Of a stretch of 64,000 nt of DNA, positions 23,936 to 33,384 are shown piece after piece. The notes under the pieces are model-generated. The model made no database searches and had not been told where the DNA came from. It worked only from the letters and a program-made list of their open reading frames with translations. The stretch covers positions 1-64,000 of the forward strand of contig JADLAX010000051.1 in assembly GCA_020848035.1 (NCBI GenBank), read 5' to 3'. The position numbers and the translations under genes were made by a program. Source of the stretch: Anaerolineae bacterium (GTDB lineage: Bacteria > Chloroflexota > Anaerolineae > Promineifilales > Promineifilaceae). Within the stretch, counting starts at the first letter, position 1. Each line of letters opens with the position of its first letter.

Positions 23936-25927
23936 CTATTGGTCAATTTCTAGCGGAGCTACGGCCGTAAAATCCCCCACCACTTCCCCATCAACCAAAA
24001 CCGGCAGGCGGTCGCCAGAGAGCCGGTCGTAAATGCCCACAATCGCCTGGTAGCTGCCGGGCGCGGTTTCGGCCGGGATGGCGATGGGATGAATCTGGGC
24101 TACCACATCACCCACCTGCCAGGCCCACGACGGCGCATCCAGCGCATCGCGCTGGGCAAACGGCACCCCGGTTGCAGCCAAAAGCTGGGTGAACATGACC
24201 ACGTCGGTGGTAAAGGCAGGCGGCACAATCGGCCCCACGTTTTCTGGATCGGTGACGCGCCAGACGAGGATCAGTTCGGCCGTTGCGCCGGGCGTTACCG
24301 GATTGAGCCATTCGGCGTGGTGCAGGGTGAGGGCGTTGTTGAAGTTGGCCAGCGCCGGTTCTTCTGCCCACGCCTGCATGGGGGAGGCATCCAGCCAAAA
24401 ATCGGTAAAGCTGCGGTCCAGATCAGACGGCCGTAGAGCAACCGTTTTTTGCGCTGCCAACCATCGGGCAAAAAATGGATGGGGCGGCGTGGAGGCGGGA
24501 ATCAGCGCCCGGCTGCTTTGCCCGGCAGGGGCCACCAGCGCCCAGCGGGCATCGGCCCAGCGCTTGTTGGCTTCTTCGCCCGTCAGCACCAGATTGATGG
24601 ACGGATCATGCGCCGGGCCGGGATAGACGGTGGAGAGCAGCACCGGGTCGGCAGGCGCATTCTGCTCAAGATAGTCGAGCGCGGCGACCAAATTCACCTG
24701 GTATGCACTGCGCACGTCGGGGTCGTTGGCCCAGGTGACAAAATAGTCTGTGGCGCTGCGCCAACCGGCAAACAGCAGCCAGACAGCGGCCAGAGCAGCG
24801 GGCAGCCAGCGAGGCAGTGGTTTGATTTGCGTCTTCAGCCAGTGAACGGCCGTTGCAAACCCAATGCCCGGCAGCACAAACACGGGGGCCAGCGCCGCCA
24901 GGTTACGCGTCGTGTTGGCTGTCGGCCCGGTGATGAGTGAGGGCAAAATGCCCACGCCAAACCAGAGCAGGACAAAGGTGTAGGACGGCCGTTGCCAGCG
25001 CCAAAAACACACCAGCAAACCGAGGACGAAGAAGACGGCCGTTACCCCATCAAACACGGGCCGCCCCGGGATGTTGTAGGCCAAAAACTGGTCGCCATAA
25101 CCCGGCCAGATGAAGGCCAGCAGCGCCGCAGTGGCGTTTTGCCACAGGGGCAGCAGGTTGCCGCTGCGCACATTTTCCAGCGGGCCATCGAGCATGCTCA
25201 GGCGCGTCAGGGCGTAGGGGTTTTGTTCCAGGTAGACAAACAGGGGCGTGACGAGCACGCCCGCCAGCAGCAGCCCCAACAGCACCGGCCGCCAGCTGCG
25301 GCGAAAGGTGCCGCGCTGCTGCCAGGCCAGGTAGATCAGAAACAGGGGAAAGATTAGCCAGGCGACGCGGGCGGCCAGGTAAATGTGCAGGGTAATGGCC
25401 ACACAGACGCCAAACGCCGCCGCCAACCACCAGCGCCGCTGGTCAGCCTGTGACTTCTGCGCCTCAACATGGTCTAACAGGCGCCAAAAGAACCAGACGG
25501 CCGTTCCCATAAAAAACGGCAGCATTCCGGCTCGCAGCGCCTCTCGGGCTGAAGCTAAGGGCCAAAAGGAGACGGTGAGGAGAACGGCCGTAACCCAGGC
25601 AGTGGTTGTGTCAAACCGGCGGCGCACCCACCAAAAGGTGAGGCCAACGGTGGCTACACTAAATAAAACATTAACAAAACGCAGCGCAAAAGGCGTCTGG
25701 CCGAGCAGCCGCATCAGGCCCGCCACGGTATAGCTGTATAATGGCTCGCTGCCGTAATTTAGGGGGAAAATGAAGAGGTAGAAGCCGCGCAAAATGCCAA
25801 TTGCCTCACGGCCGTGATTGGCTTCGTCGTGGGTTAGACCAGGGGGAATTTCGGTCAGAGCAAAGAGGCGCAAACCAAATGCCAGCAAAATGAGCAGAAA
25901 AGGAAGCCACTTTGAAATTTGTTTCAT
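23936..25927 (-). CDS. GT-C membrane glycosyltransferase (family 39-like) with C-terminal beta module
   Basis: The 663-residue protein is a close paralogue of the one at 18395-20536. It has the first-loop signature IPPGLTHDEANHG, then PLNYGSEPLYSYTV, about ten to twelve helices and a C-terminal beta-rich tail with PFAQRDALDAPSWAW and GSYQAIVGIYDR. No repeat insertion is seen in this copy, which makes it a good reference for where the loops of its relatives have been enlarged. It presumably uses a polyprenyl-phosphate sugar donor. ATG at 25927 (or a GTG one codon before). Confidence 0.82.
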   Translation of the reverse strand: MKQISKWLPFLLILLAFGLRLFALTEIPPGLTHDEANHGREAIGILRGFYLFIFPLNYGSEPLYSYTVAGLMRLLGQTPFALRFVNVLFSVATVGLTFWWVRRRFDTTTAWVTAVLLTVSFWPLASAREALRAGMLPFFMGTAVWFFWRLLDHVEAQKSQADQRRWWLAAAFGVCVAITLHIYLAARVAWLIFPLFLIYLAWQQRGTFRRSWRPVLLGLLLAGVLVTPLFVYLEQNPYALTRLSMLDGPLENVRSGNLLPLWQNATAALLAFIWPGYGDQFLAYNIPGRPVFDGVTAVFFVLGLLVCFWRWQRPSYTFVLLWFGVGILPSLITGPTANTTRNLAALAPVFVLPGIGFATAVHWLKTQIKPLPRWLPAALAAVWLLFAGWRSATDYFVTWANDPDVRSAYQVNLVAALDYLEQNAPADPVLLSTVYPGPAHDPSINLVLTGEEANKRWADARWALVAPAGQSSRALIPASTPPHPFFARWLAAQKTVALRPSDLDRSFTDFWLDASPMQAWAEEPALANFNNALTLHHAEWLNPVTPGATAELILVWRVTDPENVGPIVPPAFTTDVVMFTQLLAATGVPFAQRDALDAPSWAWQVGDVVAQIHPIAIPAETAPGSYQAIVGIYDRLSGDRLPVLVDGEVVGDFTAVAPLEIDQ

Positions 25928-26075
25928 CACAAGAGGTGCATTATAAAGGAGCGTGATACCTGCGTCAAAAGCAGCGACACCTGCGCCAAACGCACGATTT
26001 GACGTTCGATTTTGTTTTTATGTTATAATCACCGCGCCATTCCGGCATATTCCGGCACGGAACGCGCAAGAAGAT

Positions 26076-27518
26076 ATGAAATCCAATCCACCTCGTCGCG
26101 CCCCAGCTCGGGTACGTTTACCACTTTGGGCAGTCATACTCATTGGGCTGGGCATCACTATTTTGATCGTTGGCAGCTCCGTCTGGCTGTTCAAAACCGT
26201 TCAGGGAACCGTCTCCTCCCTGGAAATTATTAACCCTGAATTTACCACTACCAGCAATAACAGCAGTACCTCCGGTCAGCTGCCTGCGCCCAGCAGCAAT
26301 GTTGAATCCGTCCAGCCAACCAATAATGATCAAGGTGTCATTTTATCCTCCGACGCTTTTCACCGCTGGGAAGGCAAAAACCGCGTCTCCATCTTGTTGA
26401 TGGGCATTGACCAACGCTGCGACGAGGCAGGGCCAGCCCACACCGACACAATGATGGTGTTGACAATTGATCCGGTGGGACTATCTGCCGCTATGCTCTC
26501 TCTCCCGCGCGATTTGTGGGTAGAAATTCCCAACTTTGGCGTAGATCGCATTAATCAGGCCAATTATTATGGCGAAATTTATGAGTATCCCGGTGGTGGA
26601 CAGGCATTAGCTGTCCAGACCGTTGAAGCATTGTTAGGGGTTCCTATTGATTATTATGTCGCCGTTAATTTTGATGCTTTTGTTGAGGTAGTTGATCTGA
26701 TTGGAGGCATTGATATCGATGTGCCCGAAGCGATTGACGACCCCAATTACCCCGACCAGTGCTATGGTTATGATCCTTTTTCTATTGCAGCAGGCGAACA
26801 ACATTTAGATGGTGAGGCAGCGCTGAAATATGCGCGGACACGCGCCACCTTTGGTGGTGATGTCGATCGGGCTGGGCGACAGCAGGCGGTAATCCTGGCG
26901 GTGCGACAGAAGATCTTTGATCTGAACAGCATCCCTCAGTTGATTGCACAAGCACCGCAGCTGTGGCAGACATCCCAGGAAAATGTGCGGACAAACATGT
27001 CTCTGGACGAGGCCATTCAGCTGGCCTTGCTGGTGCAGGATATTCCGCGTGAAAGTATTCGTACGGCCGTTCTTGACTTCAACTACGTCTACAATGAAAC
27101 AACCCCAGACGGCCGTCAGGTTTTGGTCCCCGTGCGCGAAAATATTCGCCAGCTCAGAGACCAGTTGTTTGCCCCCCCGGCTATTCCCACGCCGGTTATC
27201 GAAAATCTTCCTGCGCTGATGGCCGCCGAAAATGCCCGAGTCGCGGTTTACAACGGCACGGCCGAATTTGGCCTGGCCGGTTTGACGCAGGAATACCTGG
27301 AGTCGTTTGGCATCAACGTGAGCGAAGTGGGTAACGCCGATGCCTCGACCTACCTCACCTCTCAAGTTATCACCTACGGATCATACCCCAATACCAGCCG
27401 CTACCTGATGCAGTTGATGCATGTTCCACCCCTCAACGTCAGCAGCGGCACCAATCCCAACGGCGACTACGATATCCTGATCATCATCGGCAACGATTGG
27501 AGAGTGCCCAACTCATAA
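26076..27518 (+). CDS. LytR-CpsA-Psr (LCP) family protein with LytR C-terminal domain
   Basis: The 480-residue protein has an N-terminal membrane anchor (about 18-42) and a Ser/Asn/Thr linker. The LCP catalytic domain lies at about 100-320: RVSILLMGIDQRCDEAGPA, DTMMVLTIDPV, MLSLPRDLWVEIP and the RVDRINQAN-type VDRINQANYYG, with Arg/Asp residues for pyrophosphate binding. A LytR_C domain follows at about 385-475 (VAVYNGTAEFGLA). LCP enzymes transfer polyprenyl-linked glycans onto the cell wall or surface proteins. It is the first gene of a surface-related group on the plus strand. Codon use is more A+T-rich than in neighbours in the middle of the gene. I chose the ATG at 26076, right at the anchor. 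Confidence 0.9.
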   Translation: MKSNPPRRAPARVRLPLWAVILIGLGITILIVGSSVWLFKTVQGTVSSLEIINPEFTTTSNNSSTSGQLPAPSSNVESVQPTNNDQGVILSSDAFHRWEGKNRVSILLMGIDQRCDEAGPAHTDTMMVLTIDPVGLSAAMLSLPRDLWVEIPNFGVDRINQANYYGEIYEYPGGGQALAVQTVEALLGVPIDYYVAVNFDAFVEVVDLIGGIDIDVPEAIDDPNYPDQCYGYDPFSIAAGEQHLDGEAALKYARTRATFGGDVDRAGRQQAVILAVRQKIFDLNSIPQLIAQAPQLWQTSQENVRTNMSLDEAIQLALLVQDIPRESIRTAVLDFNYVYNETTPDGRQVLVPVRENIRQLRDQLFAPPAIPTPVIENLPALMAAENARVAVYNGTAEFGLAGLTQEYLESFGINVSEVGNADASTYLTSQVITYGSYPNTSRYLMQLMHVPPLNVSSGTNPNGDYDILIIIGNDWRVPNS

Positions 27519-27761
27519 CAATGGCAGGCAGGTTGCGTCTCCTTGCGCGCAATCTGTTACGGCCGTTCTGTGGCAGCTTGGCTGCCGCCGCTGAGTCTCT
27601 CTAACCGTACCGCCGTGTTCAACCTTCTGGCCGCTTCAGCCCTGGCTGATGACAACGGCCAGCCTGCTTGCCTACCTGCTGTGTGCCTGGTTGGCCAGCC
27701 AGAACGAGTGCGCCCGGCCGGATCTGGTGCCTTGTGAGAGGAGAGAACAGGAGGATTGTCC

Positions 27762-29894
27762 ATGCGAAAACCTAGCTGGTCCTGCCTGCTGATCGGTTTG
27801 ATAATCGTGGTTGTCACCGCGTGTAAACCTATCAGCGAAGATGAAAAGGACCTCATGACGGCGGAGTTTGCCCCATCCCCCACCGATGCCCCGATTGAGG
27901 CCAACCAACCGGCCACGCTGTCTATCCCAACTAAGTCGTTGGTCACCGTTGCGCCGCCCCCGGCACCAACAGCCGCGCCAACTTCGCCCGCCTTTGCCGG
28001 TTGGCAGCAAATTGGCAATCCAGCTACCGGTTTGCAGCTTTTTGCGCCACCTGAGTGGATTAATTTATCAGGTCGGGTGGATACGGCCGTTACCGCCAAC
28101 GAACTCGGCATCACCGTCATGCTCCTGGCCAACTCCTCCCGCACCGGCGACAGCCTCCTGGGCAGCAAAGCAATTGGCGACGGTGCCTACGTGGCCGGGC
28201 TGATCGCCCACCTGGACCTGCCGCCCAACACACCCCAGGCAACCCTTACCCGGCTGGCCAACGATTTGAGCAACGGCCGTACTCCCATCAGCGAAGCCGC
28301 CCCATTCACCGTCTCCACCGGCACGGGCAGCCGGGTTACCGGTTCTTACATCGATCTCGAAGGCACCCCCCTGCTCTTCAACACCTCCGGCGAAACAATG
28401 CGGTCACGCCTCTACCTCTTTACCACCACGCTGGCAGGAGCCATCAGCCAGCAAACCCAGGCGCTTTTTATTATGAGCGCGGCCGTCAGCCAGTGGGAGC
28501 AGTACCTCGGCACCTTTGAAAAGATGGCCAGCAGCATCTTGCTGCACGACATTTACGCCGAAATTGTAATCCAGGACGGCTCGGCCAACGTGCGCGGCAG
28601 CCTGGGGCAGCAAGACCTGGTAAATGGCAGCCTGGAAGCCAGCAGCAAAGACGTCTGGACCTTCAGCCTGCCCGGCTCACGCTATGCCAACCTGACCCTC
28701 AGCCCAGACAACAAAGATATCGACCTCATCCTTTCGCTGGTCAGCCCCACCGGGCAAACCGTGACCCGCATCGACAATGGCTATGCCGGAGACACGGAGA
28801 TCATGATCGACAACCTGCTGCGCGACAGCGGGCTGTACGTGGTGGAGGTGAGTGAATTTTTTGGCAATCCCGGCCGCTACACCCTCAGCCTGGTACTAAC
28901 GGAAGAGCCGCTGTTTGGCGGCGGCGGGCGGCTCTCGCCCGGGCAAACAATTCAGGGCAACCTGGAGCGTGGTGCCCAGCACGTGTGGAAATTTGACGGC
29001 AATGCGGGCGAACTGGTCAGCGTGGTGCTCACACCCGGCCGCCAGTTTGACGCTATTCTGGACATTTATGGGCCAGATGGCAGCCGCCTGGCCGCGCTGG
29101 ACGAAGGGTTCAGCGGTGACGCCGAGGTGGTGGCCGGGCTGGAACTGCCGCTCACCGGCGAATATTCTATCCTGGTGCGCAGCTTTGCCGGGGAAGGCGG
29201 CAGCTACTCGCTGTCGTTGGATGAGGGCAGCGACAGTACCACCAACTTCTACGATGCGGGCGATCTGATATTTGGGCAGGTAGCGCAGGAAACGCTGCGG
29301 GAAAATGAGGCCCATGCCTGGTTCTTTTCCGGGCGGGCGGGGGATGAATTGTTTATTACGGCCGTTCCCCTCACCACCAATTTAGACCTGGACATCTGGC
29401 TGCTGGACGGCAATATCAACCGCCTGGCCGAGCAAGACGCCAACTTAACCGGCGAGCCAGAAACGATCGAGTACGTGCTGCCGGGCGACGGCCAATACAT
29501 CATTTTGGTGCGTGACTTTTTTGGCGAATCGGGCCGCTACGAGATCAGCCTGCGGGCCAACGAAGTGGCCGCCCCAGACGATGCAGGCACCCTGACCTAC
29601 GGCGCGGAACAGGCCAGCACGCTCCAGCCAAATCAGTCCGTTGCCTGGGAATTCACCGCAGCGGATGGGGACGTCATTAACATCGAGCTCATCCCGGCGG
29701 ACAGCAATGCGGACCTGGTGCTGCTGCTGTACGATCCGGCGGGCAACCCGGTATGGTCCGTAGATGCAGCGCAAGCGGGTGCGCCAGAACAGATTAACGC
29801 CTATCCGATCATGGGTGACGGCGTCTGGCGCATTGTGGTGAAGGAATTTTACGGTGAAGCGACGGGCTACACCCTGCGCCTGAACGATAACTGA
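27762..29894 (+). CDS. lipoprotein with four tandem PPC-like domains
   Basis: The 710-residue protein has a lipoprotein signal (VVVTAC, Cys21), a Pro/Thr-rich spacer and an alpha/beta region (about 85-265). Four tandem repeats of about 110 residues then run to the end. Each closes with a similar strand: YVVEVSEFFGNPGRYTLSL, YSILVRSFAGEGGSYSLSL, YIILVRDFFGESGRYEISL and WRIVVKEFYGEATGYTLRL. These match the pre-peptidase C-terminal (PPC) beta-sandwich, usually found beside secreted proteases. No protease domain is present here, so a binding or structural role at the surface is likelier. AGGAGG stands 7 bases before the ATG at 27762. Confidence 0.88.
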   Translation: MRKPSWSCLLIGLIIVVVTACKPISEDEKDLMTAEFAPSPTDAPIEANQPATLSIPTKSLVTVAPPPAPTAAPTSPAFAGWQQIGNPATGLQLFAPPEWINLSGRVDTAVTANELGITVMLLANSSRTGDSLLGSKAIGDGAYVAGLIAHLDLPPNTPQATLTRLANDLSNGRTPISEAAPFTVSTGTGSRVTGSYIDLEGTPLLFNTSGETMRSRLYLFTTTLAGAISQQTQALFIMSAAVSQWEQYLGTFEKMASSILLHDIYAEIVIQDGSANVRGSLGQQDLVNGSLEASSKDVWTFSLPGSRYANLTLSPDNKDIDLILSLVSPTGQTVTRIDNGYAGDTEIMIDNLLRDSGLYVVEVSEFFGNPGRYTLSLVLTEEPLFGGGGRLSPGQTIQGNLERGAQHVWKFDGNAGELVSVVLTPGRQFDAILDIYGPDGSRLAALDEGFSGDAEVVAGLELPLTGEYSILVRSFAGEGGSYSLSLDEGSDSTTNFYDAGDLIFGQVAQETLRENEAHAWFFSGRAGDELFITAVPLTTNLDLDIWLLDGNINRLAEQDANLTGEPETIEYVLPGDGQYIILVRDFFGESGRYEISLRANEVAAPDDAGTLTYGAEQASTLQPNQSVAWEFTAADGDVINIELIPADSNADLVLLLYDPAGNPVWSVDAAQAGAPEQINAYPIMGDGVWRIVVKEFYGEATGYTLRLNDN

Positions 29895-29897
29895 CCG

Positions 29898-30734
29898 TTA
29901 GTGGTTTTGCACGAAGTCGATTTGCAACAGATTTTCGTTGCAGTTGGGGCGGGTTTGGACGCGATAAATTTGGGAAACGGCCGTGCCGTTGGGTGACTCT
30001 AGCTGCACGTTGTAATCACGCATCACCGGCGAGTCGAAGACAAACTGCTCCCAGCCAGACGGGCCGTAGCTGGGCGCGCCACCTACCACCACCCGTTCAT
30101 CAATGCCGCTGCCCCACACGTGCACCCGGTAGCTGTCTAGCGGCACCGGGTTCCGATTCAGGTCCAGCACTTCCCCGGCAATGCCCAGCCAACCACAGCC
30201 CGCGTTGTTAGCGAAATTTTGCAAATAAAATGGGCTGTTGTCTGTTTTGGTAAACGGATAGGCCGAACGGGTTGGCGTGGGCGTGGCGGTTGGCCCCAAC
30301 GGGGTGGCCGTGGGCGTGTTGGTGCTGGTCGGCGTGAACGTGGGCGTGGGCGTTTTGGTAGGGAAGGTGGGCAGCGGTGATGGGGTGAGCGTGGGCTTGA
30401 GCGTGCTCACCGGCAGGGGGGTGGCCGTTACCTGGGTCGGTAGTGGCGTCCAGGTGGGAGCCAGCGGCGAACCAGCAAAGGTGGGGGTGAGCGTGGGCAA
30501 TTCTAGCTCGTTTACCAGGGTAGGCAGAACGTCTTCCTGGGCAATGGCCAACGGAGCCAGGGTAGGCAGCGGCGGCAGCTCTTGCAGGAAGGTAAACTGG
30601 GGCATTCGCTCTGGGGCGACAAAAAAGAGCACCACGCCAGCAACCACCACTACCGAAACAAGCAGCAGCAGCGCCGCCGCCACGCTCATTAATCGACCTA
30701 CACACCCGGTTTGTTGCGTCCGTTTTGTTGCCAT
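29898..30734 (-). CDS. membrane-anchored Pro/Thr-stalk protein with C-terminal globular domain
   Basis: The 278-residue protein has a short cytoplasmic end, one membrane helix (about 15-40) and a long Thr/Pro-rich stalk (about 60-165, with TPTPTFTPTSTNTPT). A C-terminal domain of about 110 residues contains CGWLGIAGEVLDLNRNPV, VHVWGSG and two Cys. The end domain resembles small beta-sandwich surface modules seen at the ends of Chloroflexota stalk proteins; the family name is unknown to me. The ATG at 30734 begins just before the helix. The gene lies 20 bases after the stop of the parvulin-type lipoprotein and is probably co-transcribed. Confidence 0.75.
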   Translation of the reverse strand: MATKRTQQTGCVGRLMSVAAALLLLVSVVVVAGVVLFFVAPERMPQFTFLQELPPLPTLAPLAIAQEDVLPTLVNELELPTLTPTFAGSPLAPTWTPLPTQVTATPLPVSTLKPTLTPSPLPTFPTKTPTPTFTPTSTNTPTATPLGPTATPTPTRSAYPFTKTDNSPFYLQNFANNAGCGWLGIAGEVLDLNRNPVPLDSYRVHVWGSGIDERVVVGGAPSYGPSGWEQFVFDSPVMRDYNVQLESPNGTAVSQIYRVQTRPNCNENLLQIDFVQNH

Positions 30735-30754
30735 GCTGCTGTGAACCCCGAATG

Positions 30755-31741
30755 TCAGGAACCGCTTTCCATCAGCCGCTCGATGGTGGCAGATTGCCAC
30801 AGCTCGTCGAGCCATGCCTCAAACGCCTGCTGCAGCAAAACCGAGCGCGCCTGGGCTTCTAACGGCCGTTCCGCATCCCGCTCAATCAACTGCACCAAGT
30901 AATAAACGGGATTGCCTTCGCGGTTAACGGCCGTAATCACCTCACTCACCGCCCCCGGCTCTGTCAGAGCAAAAGCGGCCGCTTCTAACTCTGGCACCAG
31001 CAAGGTTCCCTGAGCAAAAAAGTCCAGGTCGCCGCCATTTTCCCCCGTGACACGATCCAGCGAGTGAAGTTGGGCCAGCGTGGCAAAGTCGTCGCCATTC
31101 TGGATTTGGGCCAGCAGGGTGTTGGCCAGCGTGGCGTCGTCCACCTGGATGTAGCGGGCATGAACCTGCTCCGCCGCCACGGGCACATCGGCCGTAACCA
31201 TGTTGACCATCTGTTCCTGAATCAGGCCATCGGCAACGGCCGTGCGAAACTCTGCCTCGGTGTAGCGGTTAGCTTCCAGCCAGGCGGTAAAGTTCTCTGC
31301 GCTCTTGGCGGCCGATTCCAGCTCGGCCATCTGCTGATCAACCATCTCGTCGGTCACCACAATGCCCTGGGCCGCCGCCGCCTGGCGGATCAGCAGCTGC
31401 TCGATGAGCGCATCCAGCACCACCTGGTCAATATTGCCATCCTCGGGTATCCCCAGTTCGGCCTGGGCCTGCTGGTAGCGGGCCAATTCCGCTTCAAACG
31501 TGGCCCAGGTCAGCGGCTCGTTGTTGACGAGGGCCGCCAGGGGTTCAGGGGGTATGGTGGGGACGGGAACGGCCGTTTGCGTGGGCAGCACAATCGGTTC
31601 ATTGCTCACCACGGGCGGGGCCAACTCGTCCCCAGTTGTCTGGTTGATGGTGGGAACGGCCGTGGGCAGCGGCTCTTCATTTTGACAGGCCAACAGCAAA
31701 ACCAGGGGCAGTAAAAACAGCAAGTAGAGGTGTCGTTTCAT
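30755..31741 (-). CDS. parvulin-type peptidyl-prolyl isomerase lipoprotein (PrsA/SurA-like)
   Basis: The 328-residue protein starts with a lipoprotein signal (LLLAC, Cys19) and a Thr/Pro linker. A SurA N-like helical region follows (about 65-205, with VDQQMAELESAAKS and TEAEFRTAV). A parvulin domain lies at about 205-305: HARYIQV, GDDFATLAQLHSLD, NGGDLDFFAQGTLVP-like and a final YYLVQLIERD. Such proteins help exported proteins fold. It is followed directly by the stalk protein, which could be a client (inference). Confidence 0.88.
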   Translation of the reverse strand: MKRHLYLLFLLPLVLLLACQNEEPLPTAVPTINQTTGDELAPPVVSNEPIVLPTQTAVPVPTIPPEPLAALVNNEPLTWATFEAELARYQQAQAELGIPEDGNIDQVVLDALIEQLLIRQAAAAQGIVVTDEMVDQQMAELESAAKSAENFTAWLEANRYTEAEFRTAVADGLIQEQMVNMVTADVPVAAEQVHARYIQVDDATLANTLLAQIQNGDDFATLAQLHSLDRVTGENGGDLDFFAQGTLLVPELEAAAFALTEPGAVSEVITAVNREGNPVYYLVQLIERDAERPLEAQARSVLLQQAFEAWLDELWQSATIERLMESGS

Positions 31742-31910
31742 AAACTATCTCGGCGCTTTGGGAATTTGGGCACTTGACGCCACAAAGCCCCAAAGGCCAC
31801 TCTCACTAATCCAGGTAAGTTCACTTCGGCGATTATACCCAGCAGCGGAACGCTGCCAACCTGACTGAAGGCTTCCCCCTGAATTCTCACTTAAATTTCA
31901 CCCGTCCACA

Positions 31911-31940
31911 AAAAAGCGCCACCCCCGGGGCAGCGCTTCC
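31911..31940 (-). terminator. terminator after the CBM48 gene
   Basis: The arms AAGCGC and GCGCTT enclose a second CCCC/GGGG pairing. On the minus strand this is followed by TTTTTGTGG. It lies about 35 bases past the stop at 31974. Confidence 0.85.
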
Positions 31941-31973
31941 TCTTCTCAAAGTTGTGTAGGCCAGACGGCCGTT

Positions 31974-32270
31974 CTACAAATTTAACAGCGAATCTTCAGA
32001 GCCATATTGGTTGGCCACGTAGGCATCGGCGTCCCAATCGTTCTCCCAACGCTCGTTGTCCAGTAGATAGCGGAAGCGGTAAGACTGCCCCGCATCGAGT
32101 GAAAGGGTCAGGCTAAAGCTGCCATCCTTGAGCTGTTTCATGGGGTGACTGGTAGGACTCCACTCATTAAACTCGCCGCAGAGGTGCACCGTTTCGGCGT
32201 GCACCTCGGCGGGCAGCTTAAACGTTACCCGGCATGAATCCCCTGATTTTGTAAAACTTTTCTTGAGCAT
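31974..32270 (-). CDS. single-domain glycogen-binding (CBM48/isoamylase N-like) protein
   Basis: The 98-residue protein is one CBM48/E-set domain. CRVTFKLPAEVHAETVHL is followed by the hallmark CGEFNEWSP and then by LDAGQSYRFRYLLDNERWENDW. These domains bind alpha-glucans and normally sit at the N-terminus of branching or debranching enzymes or in AMPK beta subunits. Here it stands alone with its own terminator. GAGGAG stands 8 bases before the ATG at 32270, which decides the start. A regulatory or adaptor role around glycogen is possible but not shown. Confidence 0.88.
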   Translation of the reverse strand: MLKKSFTKSGDSCRVTFKLPAEVHAETVHLCGEFNEWSPTSHPMKQLKDGSFSLTLSLDAGQSYRFRYLLDNERWENDWDADAYVANQYGSEDSLLNL

Positions 32271-32403
32271 GTTTTCACTCCTCGTGTGTTTGTAAAAGCG
32301 GCGTGCTGGGAAAAGTGGGTAAACTGACAACCAGGCCCGCTTCTACTGGGCAAACCACAGAATTCAACCGTTGCGTCATTTTCTGTGGCTTGGCTGGAAC
32401 AAA

Positions 32404-33384
32404 TTAATCCTCTGCTGCGGCGGACCCGTTGCCCACAGGTGCCGGATCAGATTCATCTAACGTTGGCAGGCTGGGCGGCTCTGCGGCCACCCCCAATAAG
32501 CGACGCACCTGCCGGGTTAGCCGGGGCAGCGCCGGTTCGCGGTACTCATCGGCCAGGAACTGGGCCAGTTCGGCCAATTTTTGGCAGGTGCCATAGCGCT
32601 CTTCCAGCCGTTCGCGGTGCTGCGCCAGCCAGACAAAAAGGTCGGCTTCGGTACGGCCGGGAAAGTCGTGCAGCAAGGTCGAATCCCGAATGATTTGCAC
32701 GGTGGGCAGGTAAACCATTTCGTACCAGGCATCAACGGCCGTTTCCCAATCCAGCATCTCCCCATCAATCTGCGCCAACACCTGACGCAGGCTGTGAATT
32801 TGGGCCATCAGCATAGAGTAGCGCCCCGGCGTGGTAAAACAAATCTGGTGGTCGGGGTAACGCTCGGCCAGCGTGGTTGTGGCCATAAAGTTTTGCTCGC
32901 CCAGCTGGATAAAAATTTGATCGAGGTTCTCTTTGGGATCAATGGTGACATCCACCGGGTAAGCCAGCACGTGGGCCTCGATACTTTCCAGCGCCAGCTG
33001 CCGGGCCACCGACACCCGGTGATTGCCATCCTTCACAAAGTAGACATTGCCTACCTGGTACACCTCAATCGGCGGCCAGCCTTGCTGCACCGCCAGCGCA
33101 TCCAATGCCACCCAGCGGTCCTTCACGCTGTCGGTGAGAGGCAAAAATTTGCGGGTGAAAGTTTTATAGCGCCCCACGCTGCCCACGATGGCATCCAGCG
33201 GCACCTCTACCACCCCGCGATAAAACGGATTCTGCTGCTGGAGCTGCATCCGGATCGCTTCGAATGGCAGCAGCTGAATATCTTCGCCCCTCAACCGGGC
33301 TGCAGCCTGGGCCAGGGCAGCCCGACGCCGCGCCTGTTCAAAGCGCTGCAGGGCAACTGAGTTGAGATCTACAACGTCGCTCAT
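32404..33384 (-). CDS. ParB-like nuclease-domain protein
   Basis: The 326-residue protein has a ParB/sulfiredoxin-like fold region at about 55-150 with GNVYFVKDGNHRVSVARQL, matching the ParB catalytic/CTP-site style 'DGxHR' motif. A C-terminal all-helical part contains EMVYLPTVQIIRDS, LHDFPGRTEADLFVWLAQHRE and a variable tail. It lacks the helix-turn-helix and dimerisation layout of chromosome-segregating ParB and has no ParA neighbour, so it is probably a stand-alone regulator-like protein. The ATG at 33384 is preferred over a TTG at 33453. Confidence 0.75.
   Translation of the reverse strand: MSDVVDLNSVALQRFEQARRRAALAQAAARLRGEDIQLLPFEAIRMQLQQQNPFYRGVVEVPLDAIVGSVGRYKTFTRKFLPLTDSVKDRWVALDALAVQQGWPPIEVYQVGNVYFVKDGNHRVSVARQLALESIEAHVLAYPVDVTIDPKENLDQIFIQLGEQNFMATTTLAERYPDHQICFTTPGRYSMLMAQIHSLRQVLAQIDGEMLDWETAVDAWYEMVYLPTVQIIRDSTLLHDFPGRTEADLFVWLAQHRERLEERYGTCQKLAELAQFLADEYREPALPRLTRQVRRLLGVAAEPPSLPTLDESDPAPVGNGSAAAED

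Noticed and set aside
27543..27737. Small plus-strand frame (64 codons) between the LCP and PPC genes
   Set aside because: No ribosome site, no signal or domain, and sequence typical of spacer; the true next start at 27762 has AGGAGG.
32404..33384. Chromosome-segregation ParB
   Set aside because: The ParB-like motif is present, but the HTH domain, C-terminal dimer domain and an adjacent parA are missing.
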